A model generated the notes under the pieces. The model was given only the letters and a program-made list of their open reading frames with translations. It was not told where the DNA came from and searched no databases. A stretch of 15,583 nt of DNA from Xanthobacteraceae bacterium. Lineage in GTDB: Bacteria > Pseudomonadota > Alphaproteobacteria > Rhizobiales > Xanthobacteraceae. Position 1 is the first letter of the stretch; every line of letters starts with the position of its first letter. The stretch spans positions 1 to 15,583 of the forward strand of contig JASHRY010000162.1 in NCBI GenBank assembly GCA_030037105.1, read 5' to 3'. A program made the position numbers and the translations under genes. Of the stretch, positions 1-7,536 are shown piece after piece.

Positions 1-2
1 CC

Positions 3-1451
<1,449 letters not shown>

Positions 1452-1530
1452 GTCGCTCCCCGGCTTGACCCGGGGATCAAGCATCTCCCCTTGCGGCAGA
1501 AGGTGGAGTTGCGAGGATATGCGGGCAACA
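1452..1530. repeat. Dispersed intergenic palindromic repeat (degenerate) after rpoD
   Basis: Two overlapping inverted repeats lie just after the rpoD stop. CCCCGG (1458-1463) pairs with CCGGGG (1470-1475), and CTTGA (1464-1468) pairs with TCAAG (1477-1481). The following CATCTCCCCTTGCGGCAGAAG (about 1481-1501) resembles, from memory, a repeat very common between Rhizobiales genes. The hairpin could help end rpoD transcription, but no T-tract follows. I call it a repeat that may double as a transcript-end structure. Confidence 0.5.
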
Positions 1531-1611
1531 GCCGGGAGAAGGATCGCCTTCCTGGCGCGCAACGCGCGGACCTCTTGCCCGCCCTCGCCCGGCTTCGCCG
1601 GCCCGGGGGCC

Positions 1612-1630
1612 CTTGCCGGCAAGCAATTGC
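1612..1630. repeat. Pair of overlapping perfect palindromes upstream of the DUF1444 gene
   Basis: CTTGCCGGCAAG (1612-1623) is a perfect 12-bp palindrome. It shares one base with the perfect 8-bp palindrome GCAATTGC (1623-1630). They sit 39-57 bp before the GTG start at 1669. This could be an operator, or the edge of the GC-rich repeat debris that fills 1530-1620. No promoter elements are clear beside it. Confidence 0.35.
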
Positions 1631-1668
1631 CGTTTAATCCTTCTCAAGTGCATCGGAGGACGGCGATT

Positions 1669-2532
1669 GTGTACCGGCTGGCGGCGTTGGTCGTCGCGAT
1701 GGTGATCATGGTGGGCAGCGGCACAGCCCGGGAGAACCTCAGCCCGCAGGAGTTCACCGACGCCGTGGCGACGGCGGCCACGGCGGCGATGCCCGCCGCC
1801 AACATCACCGTGGCCGGCGCGCTGCAGATCGATACCCGCGGCGCGGATGGCGCAACGACCACGACGGATCTGGGAAACGCCTATCAACTCTATGTCCGCG
1901 ATCCGCAGCACCTCGATGAGATGATCCAACGCTGCCTCGGTATTCTGGCCGACACGATACGCCGCGCCGACGCCGAGCCGACGCCCGATCGCTCACGTAT
2001 CGTCCCGATTCTCAAAACGCGGCGATGGGTGGAAGACCTGCGGCAAGCGTCAAACGCGCGCAACAAGGCCGAACCGGCGCCGGAGCCGTTGACCGAGCCC
2101 TTCAACGCGGAATTGATGATCGTTTACGTCGAGGACCGGCCTTCATCCATGCGTTTTTTGACGACGCGCGACGATGTCGGCGACCGCGCCCAGTTGCACG
2201 ATCTGGCCCTCGACAATTTGAAGCGCCTTCTGTCCAGGATCAAAATGCACGCCGCCGCCGACGGCGTCTTCCTCGTCAGCGCCGGCGGCAATTACGAGGC
2301 GAGCTTGTTGCTGATCGACGGTTTCTGGTTGAGCGGCCAGATCAAGGTCGACGGCGACTTCGTCGTCGCCGTGCCGGCCAAGGACGCGCTCATCCTCACC
2401 GGCTCGAATAACCGGGCCGGCATCGCCCGCTTGCGCGCGGTCGCTGTCGACATCGCCTCGGGGCCGTATGCCCTGACGCCGACGCTGTTCGTCTATCGCG
2501 ACGGCAAGTTCGTCACGTTCGACGGCAAGTGA
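1669..2532 (+). CDS. DUF1444 (YtpQ-like) family protein with N-terminal signal/anchor
   Basis: The protein has 287 residues when read from the GTG at 1669. I chose this start because GGAGG at 1655-1659 sits 9 nt upstream and because the N-terminus then becomes a plausible signal or anchor: MYRLAALVVAMVIMVGSGTA, with possible cleavage near residue 20. The same frame is open further left to a TTG at 1465, but that stretch is intergenic repeat. Features that recall DUF1444 are IVPILKTRRW (111-120), the ELMIVYVEDRPSSMRFLT segment (148-165), a helix with LHDLALDNLKRLL (176-188) and a C-terminal part with ASLLLIDGFW (211-220) and DALILTGSNN (239-248). The molecular role of DUF1444 is unknown to me. 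A signal peptide is less expected, since YtpQ of Bacillus is cytoplasmic as I recall, so this form may act at the membrane or in the periplasm. It stands between two repeat-rich spacers and is probably transcribed alone. Confidence 0.75.
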   Translation: MYRLAALVVAMVIMVGSGTARENLSPQEFTDAVATAATAAMPAANITVAGALQIDTRGADGATTTTDLGNAYQLYVRDPQHLDEMIQRCLGILADTIRRADAEPTPDRSRIVPILKTRRWVEDLRQASNARNKAEPAPEPLTEPFNAELMIVYVEDRPSSMRFLTTRDDVGDRAQLHDLALDNLKRLLSRIKMHAAADGVFLVSAGGNYEASLLLIDGFWLSGQIKVDGDFVVAVPAKDALILTGSNNRAGIARLRAVAVDIASGPYALTPTLFVYRDGKFVTFDGK

Positions 2533-2570
2533 ACTCCGGCCTCAATCGGATTGCGCTCCGGCTTCTTGGT

Positions 2571-2644
2571 GGAGCACGGTCTTTCCGGAAAACCGGTTTC
2601 CACCCAGACCGAGTCCGGGGCCGGCTTTTTCCGGATCATGCTCT
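2571..2644. repeat. Intergenic hairpin repeat with terminal inverted repeats (Rhizobiales type)
   Basis: The outer arms GAGCACGGTC (2572-2581) and GATCATGCTC (2634-2643) are inverted repeats matching at 8 of 10 positions. Inside them CCGGAAAA (2585-2592) pairs with TTTTCCGG (2627-2634). Transcribed, the element would fold into one long bulged hairpin. The text GGAAAACCGGTTTCCAC plus TTTCCGGATCATGCTCT matches, from memory, a short repeat scattered through Bradyrhizobium and Mesorhizobium intergenic DNA. Here about 22 bp (2603-2624) appears to be extra between the halves. It separates the DUF1444 gene from dmeF and could act as a transcript-end or RNA-stability structure. Confidence 0.6.
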
Positions 2645-2722
2645 ATAATTAAGAGTTGCGGCTTTCCGTTTGCCCGCCCGATCCTCCGGCCCCGGCCGGA
2701 CTCCGCGGTTTTTGGGAATCAT

Positions 2723-2773
2723 CCCTATGTGAGTCACGATTAGGGCGGCGTAAGAACGGATACTGCTGATCCG
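2723..2773 (+). promoter_or_regulatory. Inverted repeats in the dmeF leader, candidate operator or leader hairpin
   Basis: Two inverted repeats lie within 80 bp upstream of dmeF. CCCTA (2723-2727) and TAGGG (2741-2745) are separated by 13 bp. CGGAT (2757-2761) and ATCCG (2769-2773) are separated by 7 bp, and the second arm ends 28 nt before the ATG. DmeF pumps are known to be controlled by the RcnR/CsoR-family repressor DmeR in Rhizobium, but no dmeR is seen here, so assigning the site to such a repressor is speculative. Confidence 0.3.
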
Positions 2774-2801
2774 CTACAGCCGGCGCAGCGAGAGACGCAT
2801 C

Positions 2802-3728
2802 ATGCATTCGCACTCCATTACCCCGTGGACGCACGGTCACGCCTTTCCCGGCGCACATCACCGCACGCATGAGCGGCGCATGTGGAGCGTGGTGGCATTG
2901 ACCGCGGTCATGATGGTCGCCGAAATTGCCGGCGGCGCGCTGTTCGGCTCCATCGCGCTCGTCGCCGACGGCTGGCACATGGCGACGCACGTCGCCGCGC
3001 TGGCGATCGCCGGGCTTGCCTATCTCTTCGCCCGTCGGCACGCCGACGATGCGCGCTTTTCGCTGGGCACCGGCAAGTTCGGCGAGCTCGCGGCGTTCGC
3101 CAGCGCCGTCATCCTGGGGATGATCGCGCTCGGGGTCGGCTACGAATCGGTGTTGCGGCTCATTCATCCCGTCGCCATCCGTTTCGGCGAGGCGATCCCG
3201 ATCGCCGCGTTGGGCTTGTGCGTGAATCTCGCCAGCGCCTGGCTGCTGCGCGAGAACCATGACCATGATCGCGCGCGTTCCGGCCATGACCACGGCGTCC
3301 ATCATGACGATACCAATTTTCGCGCGGCTTACGTGCACGTGCTCGCCGATGCGCTGATCTCGGTCTTGACGATCGCCGGCTTGTCGGCGGCATGGGCGTT
3401 CGGATTGACCTTCATGGATCCGCTCGTCGGGCTTGTCGGCATGGTGGTGATCGCGTCCTGGGCGCTGAACCTTATTCGCGCCTCCGGCAACGTGCTGCTC
3501 GACGCCGTGCCCGATCCGGAACTCGAGCGACGCATCCGCGCGCGCATCGAAAGGGGCGGTGACCGGATCACCGACCTGCATCTCTGGCAGCTCGGTCCGG
3601 GCCACGCCGCGCTGATGGCGTCGGTCGTTTCCGACCGGCCGCTGGCGCCGGCGGTCTACAAGCAGCGGCTCGACGATCTCGACGGGCTCTCGCACGTGAC
3701 CATCGAAGTGAACGAATGCCCGCACTGA
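2802..3728 (+). CDS. dmeF: CDF-family Co(II)/Ni(II) efflux transporter DmeF
   Basis: This 308-aa inner-membrane cation diffusion facilitator exports divalent metal, typically cobalt and nickel, out of the cytoplasm in exchange for protons. The N-terminus is His-rich (H2, H4, H11, H13, H19, H20, H23). Six membrane segments follow from about residue 28 to 228. The metal site is visible: ADGWHMATH in TM2 (D56, H59, H63) and HVLAD in TM5 (H179, D183). A His/Asp-rich loop (about 153-170) joins TM4 and TM5. The C-terminal cytoplasmic domain (about 235-308) includes ITDLHLWQLGPG. The His-rich start, the ERRMW...ALTAVMMVAEI opening and GTGKFGELAAF are typical of DmeF rather than of CzcD or YiiP. The ATG at 2802 has only a weak GAGAG upstream. 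The dipeptidase gene starts 37 nt after its stop, so the two may be co-transcribed. No dmeR neighbour is present. Confidence 0.9.
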   Translation: MHSHSITPWTHGHAFPGAHHRTHERRMWSVVALTAVMMVAEIAGGALFGSIALVADGWHMATHVAALAIAGLAYLFARRHADDARFSLGTGKFGELAAFASAVILGMIALGVGYESVLRLIHPVAIRFGEAIPIAALGLCVNLASAWLLRENHDHDRARSGHDHGVHHDDTNFRAAYVHVLADALISVLTIAGLSAAWAFGLTFMDPLVGLVGMVVIASWALNLIRASGNVLLDAVPDPELERRIRARIERGGDRITDLHLWQLGPGHAALMASVVSDRPLAPAVYKQRLDDLDGLSHVTIEVNECPH

Positions 3729-3765
3729 GGCGCGGCTCTTTCAATCCCCGCTTGCGCGGAGGAAG

Positions 3766-4449
3766 ATGAAAAGAGCAATGCTGATGAAACTCGCGCTCGC
3801 GCTGGTGGCGCTCGCGACCGCCCAAGCGGCGTTGGCGCAGGAGCGGCCGGCGCAATTCGTCGATGCCGCCACTCTCGTGCCCGGACTTATCGTCGACATG
3901 CGTTATGCCGGCTCGCATAATTTCGTCGGCCGGCCGATCGACGGTTACGAGGCGCCGCGCTGCCTGCTGACGTGGGCGGCCGCCCGTGCACTGGCCGCTG
4001 TCGCGCGCGACCTCACGCCGCGCGGCCTCGTGCTCAAAGTCTTCGACTGCTACCGTCCGACGCGCGCCGTGGCGGATTTCGAACGCTGGGCGCGCGACCT
4101 CGCCGCGCTCGCCGGCAAGGCCGAGTTCTATCCCGACGTCGACAAGCGCACCCTGTTTCGCGACGGTTATATCGCGCCGCGCTCCGGCCATTCGCGCGGC
4201 TCGACCGTCGATCTGACGCTGGCGCGGGCCGACGGGCGCGAGCTCGACATGGGCACGCCGTTCGACTTTTTCAGTCCGCGATCATCGCCCGCCGATGCCG
4301 GCGTTGGTCCTCCGGCGCGGGCCAACCGCGCCTTGCTCGCCGCTTCCATGCGCCGCCGCGGCTTTCGCCCCTACCACAAGGAATGGTGGCACTTCACGCT
4401 GGCGCGTGAACCGTTCCCCGACAGCTATTTCGATTTTCCGGTGCGCTGA
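3766..4449 (+). CDS. Secreted zinc D-alanyl-D-alanine dipeptidase (VanX/DdpX family, M15D)
   Basis: This 227-aa enzyme is predicted to hydrolyse the D-Ala-D-Ala dipeptide in the periplasm. In Gram-negative bacteria the family is linked to recycling of cell-wall peptides rather than to vancomycin resistance. Residues 1-24 form a clear signal peptide, with cleavage likely after AQAALA. The M15 motifs are intact: SGHSRGSTVD (140-149) with zinc ligands H142 and D149, and EWWHF (206-210) with catalytic E206 and zinc ligand H209. FDCYRP (93-98) contains R97, matching the substrate and transition-state arginine of VanX. GGAGG at 3758-3762 lies only 3 nt before the ATG at 3766; ATGs at 3778 and 3784 are alternatives that would leave a shorter signal peptide. 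No DdpABCDF dipeptide transporter is adjacent. It lies 37 nt after dmeF and 38 nt before the hydrolase gene. Confidence 0.9.
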   Translation: MKRAMLMKLALALVALATAQAALAQERPAQFVDAATLVPGLIVDMRYAGSHNFVGRPIDGYEAPRCLLTWAAARALAAVARDLTPRGLVLKVFDCYRPTRAVADFERWARDLAALAGKAEFYPDVDKRTLFRDGYIAPRSGHSRGSTVDLTLARADGRELDMGTPFDFFSPRSSPADAGVGPPARANRALLAASMRRRGFRPYHKEWWHFTLAREPFPDSYFDFPVR

Positions 4450-4487
4450 TAGTCTGCACCCCGGCATCATAACCGAGAGAACTGCAG

Positions 4488-5432
4488 ATGGTCTCCCTCG
4501 CACGCGGCCCGCGGCGGATACGCTATGAAGTGGAAGGCCCGGCGCATGGGCCCGCCTATGTGCTGGTCAACGGTCTGACGCAATACATCGAGCTTTGGGA
4601 GACTTATCGGGAAATTCTGGCGGCAAAGGGATTCCGCGTGGCCACCTTCGATTTGCTGGGACAGGGGGTGTCCGAGAAGCCGAGCCTGTTCATCGACCAG
4701 GACGAGCAGGTGGCGGTGGTCCGCGATCTCGTCGCCGCATTGGGAGAAGGGCCGGTTTTCCTCGCCGGCATCAGCTTCGGCGGCGTCATCGCGCTGCGTT
4801 ACGCCATCGCCCACGGCGACACCATCGCCGGGCTGGTGCCGATCTCGAGCTTTTCCGAGCTGTCGCCGCAACTTCTGTTGTTCGGCAACGCCATGCGCAC
4901 CGGGCTGATCCTGGGTGGGACCAGCTATCTGATGGATTTGCTGTTTCCGATGAATCTCTCGAACGAATGGCTCGCGCCGCAGCTCGATACGCTTGAGTCC
5001 TCCAAGCGACGGGGATGGCTCTTGAACGACGTTTACGCGTTGCAGAACCTGATGGACTCGTTCTTCGATTTCGAGCCGCTCACTCCGCGCTTGTCGTCCA
5101 TTCGCATCCCGACGATGATCTTGAACGGCGAGTTCGATTTCCTCACGCCTCGCCCGCTGCAAGAGACGCTGCGCGCGCACATCGCGGACAGCGCGCTGGT
5201 CTTGGTTCCGCGCGCCTACCATGCGTTCACGTTGGAAAAGCCGGCATTGACGGCCGATCTGCTGGCGCGGTTCGCCGATGATGTGCTGGCGGGCAGGTGG
5301 CAAGGCAAAAGATCGGTGTGGATCGGGCCGGAGGAGCCCGGCGGCAAGTTCATCCCGTTCCCCGCCGGCTACGACCATTTGCGGGCGCTGCCGATAGGCC
5401 AGGACATGCCGGCGCCGGCGACGCCTCCATGA
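4488..5432 (+). CDS. Alpha/beta-fold hydrolase
   Basis: This 314-aa protein is a single-domain alpha/beta hydrolase, probably cytoplasmic since no signal peptide is visible. The nucleophile elbow is GISFGG with S96. The likely acid is D217 (in NGEFDFLTP) and the base H245 (in RAYHAFTLEKP), giving a complete Ser-Asp-His triad. An oxyanion-region motif VLVNGLTQ (25-32) and DLLGQGVSEKP (about 55-65) are also typical. A helical lid occupies roughly residues 125-200 (FPMNLSNEWLAPQ and the following helices). A tail after residue 270 (GPEEPGGKFIPFPAGYDH) is not part of the core fold. GAGAGA at 4475-4480 lies 7 nt before the ATG. The substrate cannot be read from the sequence: ester, lactone and C-C hydrolases all fit. 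Its TGA overlaps the ATG of the next gene (ATGA, 5429-5432), so the two are probably translated together. Confidence 0.85.
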   Translation: MVSLARGPRRIRYEVEGPAHGPAYVLVNGLTQYIELWETYREILAAKGFRVATFDLLGQGVSEKPSLFIDQDEQVAVVRDLVAALGEGPVFLAGISFGGVIALRYAIAHGDTIAGLVPISSFSELSPQLLLFGNAMRTGLILGGTSYLMDLLFPMNLSNEWLAPQLDTLESSKRRGWLLNDVYALQNLMDSFFDFEPLTPRLSSIRIPTMILNGEFDFLTPRPLQETLRAHIADSALVLVPRAYHAFTLEKPALTADLLARFADDVLAGRWQGKRSVWIGPEEPGGKFIPFPAGYDHLRALPIGQDMPAPATPP

Positions 5433-6109
5433 ATCCGTTCCTCGGTCCGCCCGACCGCGGCGGCCGCGTTCCGGCGCCTCAGCAGACCCGCGTCTCGGCA
5501 TTTCTTATGTCGGCGCATAGCGCGATGGCGCGGCGGCTCGCCGCGGCGCTGCCCGCTCACCTCCATGACGGCGGGCAAGTGGACCTGCATGCGCAATATT
5601 GCCGGGAGATCGAGGTTCTCTCGCTGCTCGCCCGCGCCACCTCATGGGCCCCCGATCCGATGCTCGCCTTGCTGACCTGGCGATGGGAGGCCGCTTGGCT
5701 GCCGCAGCCGGTCGAAGGGGCGGTCGATCGCTCGCATGGTCTCCTCATCGATCGCGCCGCGTTCGGTCATGCCTTGCATGCCGTGCGGCCGGCGGCGCTC
5801 TTGTCCGAGGATGTCGCCGCAACGGACCCTTTTGTGCTGGCGCTGCGGCGCATCGAGCTCGAAAGCGGACGGTTGCTGCAAGCGCAGATCCTGGTGCTGA
5901 AGGGTCCGCTGCCTCCGTCGGCCCGTGGCGCCGTCGCCGCCGCTGTCGAGCGCCGCCACGCTCAGCTACGCGAAATCTGGACCGCGATGCTGCGTGGAAT
6001 AAATGTCGATCCGCACGGCAGGCATCTTGTCGAGACCGCCTACGCGCGCGCCCGGAAGGCCAGGCTGGCCGGCTCCGCCGGCGTCACAACCCCAAATAAA
6101 ACTTCTTGA
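5429..6109 (+). CDS. Hypothetical protein coupled to the alpha/beta hydrolase
   Basis: I do not recognise this 226-aa protein. The start is the ATG at 5429, which overlaps the hydrolase stop as ATGA; the frame is open further upstream, but only inside the hydrolase gene. It is soluble and mostly helical by composition, with no signal peptide or membrane span. Visible marks are a short basic/proline N-terminus (1-22), a Trp-rich stretch TWRWEAAWLPQP (83-94), RSHGLLIDRAAFGHALH (101-117) and a charged helix RRHAQLREIWTAMLRG (175-190). Residues 205-226 are a loose basic tail. Translational coupling suggests it works with the hydrolase, perhaps as a partner or accessory subunit, but this is inference. 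Its last 26 bp overlap the 3' end of livF on the other strand. Confidence 0.75.
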   Translation: MNPFLGPPDRGGRVPAPQQTRVSAFLMSAHSAMARRLAAALPAHLHDGGQVDLHAQYCREIEVLSLLARATSWAPDPMLALLTWRWEAAWLPQPVEGAVDRSHGLLIDRAAFGHALHAVRPAALLSEDVAATDPFVLALRRIELESGRLLQAQILVLKGPLPPSARGAVAAAVERRHAQLREIWTAMLRGINVDPHGRHLVETAYARARKARLAGSAGVTTPNKTS

Positions 6110-6815
6110 TCAAATCGTTATCGTTAAGCTCGTCGGCCGAGCCGCCCTCGAAGGCGATCCTGCCGTGCACGATCACGTAGCCGCGGTTGGCGATGCGGAT
6201 CGCCTGGGTGAAGTTCTGTTCCGCCATCAGCACGGTGAGATTGTAGCGCTGTTTCATCTCCGCGATCGCGTCGATAGTGCGGCTGACCAGGATTGGGGCG
6301 AGGCCGACCGACGGCTCGTCAACCAGGAGTATTTTCGGCGCCAGCATCAGGGCGCGGGCGAGCGCGAGCATTTGCTGCTCGCCGCCGCTCATGCTGCCGG
6401 CGAGTTGCCCGCGGCGCTCGGCGAGGCGAGGAAAGGTCTCGAAACAAACCTCGAGATTGCGGGCGAGTTCGCGGCGCGCGGTGCGGCGGAAGGCGCCGAG
6501 CAGCAGATTTTCCTCCACCGTCAGCTTCGGGAACAGCCGGCGGCCCTCCGGCACCAGAGCGATGCCGAGGTCGACGATCTCCTCGGTACTGCGGCCGATG
6601 AGATCGTGATGGACGCCGTCGATCTCGGCGATGATCGATCCGGCGTTCGGCCGCACGATGCCCATGATGCATTTCATGAGCGTCGACTTGCCGTTGCCGT
6701 TGGTGCCGAGGAGAGCGACGGTCTCGCCGGCACCAATACGGAGCGAAACGTCCTCGATCACGCGCACCGCCCCATAGGCGGCGTGAATGCCGGCGACGGT
6801 GAGGCTACTGGCCAA
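6084..6815 (-). CDS. livF: Branched-chain amino acid type ABC transporter, ATP-binding protein LivF
   Basis: This 243-aa protein is the second ATPase of a LivHMGF-type importer and works on the cytoplasmic face with LivG. Walker A is GTNGNGKST (37-45), the Q-loop region ends in VPEGRRLFP (88-96), the signature is MSGGEQQ (142-148) and Walker B is LLVDEP (163-168). PEGRRLFPKLTVEENL and the AEQN sequence (199-201) in place of a switch histidine are characteristic of LivF. The start is the TTG at 6815: read on the minus strand, GGAAAGAG sits about 6 nt upstream, and the start overlaps the last 11 nt of livG. No better in-frame start is visible. It is the last gene of the operon, and its 3' end overlaps the convergent 226-aa gene by 26 bp, with no terminator seen between them. 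Confidence 0.92.
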   Translation of the reverse strand: MASSLTVAGIHAAYGAVRVIEDVSLRIGAGETVALLGTNGNGKSTLMKCIMGIVRPNAGSIIAEIDGVHHDLIGRSTEEIVDLGIALVPEGRRLFPKLTVEENLLLGAFRRTARRELARNLEVCFETFPRLAERRGQLAGSMSGGEQQMLALARALMLAPKILLVDEPSVGLAPILVSRTIDAIAEMKQRYNLTVLMAEQNFTQAIRIANRGYVIVHGRIAFEGGSADELNDNDLIKKFYLGL

Positions 6816-7536
6816 GATACGCTCTTTCCACGTCCGGATTGTGCACCACCGCGTCCGGTTCGCCGTCGGCGATCTTGCGCCCCGAGACGAGCACGACCAG
6901 ACGCTGCGAGAAGCTCATCACTGCGCGCATGATGTGCTCGATGAGGATGATAGTGACGCCCTGTTCGTTCAAGCGCTTGAGCAGCGCCAGGAGGTCCTCG
7001 ACCTCCGAGTGTGTGAGACCGGCCATCGACTCGTCGGCGATCAGGAGCTTGGGCTCGGCGGCCATGGCGCGGGCGAGTTCGAGCTTGCGCATCTCGACCT
7101 GAGTGAGGTCGCGCGGCAACCGCAGCGCCTTGTTGTCGAGGCTAACTTCGCGCAGGAGGTCGAAGGATCGCGCCTCGATGTCGCGGGCGGAATGCACGGC
7201 GCCCCGCGCCGCCACGGTGTAGATGAGCGGGATGCGCATGTTGTCGATGAGGCTGAGGCTGGCGAACGGGCGCGGCAGTTGAAAGGTGCGGGCGAGGCCG
7301 AGGCGCGTGCGCTGATGTGCGACCGATCGATGAAGCAAATGACCGTCGAAGCGCACCGAGCCGGCTTCGTTGCGCAGCGTGCCGCAGATGCAGTTGACCA
7401 GCGTGCTCTTGCCGGACCCGTTCGGCCCGATGAGGCCGACGCGCTCGCCGGCGCGCACCGTGAGCGAGATGTTTTCCAAGGCAACGAAGCCGCCGAAGCG
7501 CTTGCCGAGATCCTTGACGTCGAGAAGCCAGTTCAC
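6805..7536 (-). CDS. livG: Branched-chain amino acid type ABC transporter, ATP-binding protein LivG
   Basis: This 243-aa protein is the first ATPase of the importer. Walker A is GPNGSGKST (37-45), the Q-loop is RTFQ (83-86), Walker B is LLIADE (164-169) and the switch histidine is H201 in LIEHIM. The signature position reads LTQVE (144-148) rather than LSGGQ, followed by a normal MRKLELARAMA helix, and Walker B is followed by Ser rather than Pro (DESMAGL). I recall degenerate signatures in some LivG subfamilies, so this need not mean loss of function. The GTG at 7536 overlaps the livM stop as GTGA (7533-7536), and this is the start that gives a normal N-terminus (MNWLLDVKDLGKRFGG). The same frame is open further upstream but only as antisense to the livM reading frame. 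Its 3' end overlaps livF by 11 nt. Confidence 0.92.
   Translation of the reverse strand: MNWLLDVKDLGKRFGGFVALENISLTVRAGERVGLIGPNGSGKSTLVNCICGTLRNEAGSVRFDGHLLHRSVAHQRTRLGLARTFQLPRPFASLSLIDNMRIPLIYTVAARGAVHSARDIEARSFDLLREVSLDNKALRLPRDLTQVEMRKLELARAMAAEPKLLIADESMAGLTHSEVEDLLALLKRLNEQGVTIILIEHIMRAVMSFSQRLVVLVSGRKIADGEPDAVVHNPDVERAYLGQ

Noticed and set aside
2703..2801. NiCo-type riboswitch before dmeF
   Set aside because: I could not find the paired-helix core expected for that class; only two short inverted repeats are present.
2649..3725. A 358-codon minus-strand open frame opposite dmeF
   Set aside because: It mirrors the dmeF reading frame and has no membrane segments, motifs or ribosome site of its own.
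3766..4449. Vancomycin resistance locus because of the VanX-like enzyme
   Set aside because: No vanH, vanA or regulatory genes are present, and the protein has a Gram-negative signal peptide, fitting cell-wall dipeptide turnover.
6084..6815. Missing switch histidine in LivF (AEQN) as a sign of inactivity
   Set aside because: The EQN sequence is normal for LivF proteins; the other ATPase motifs are intact.
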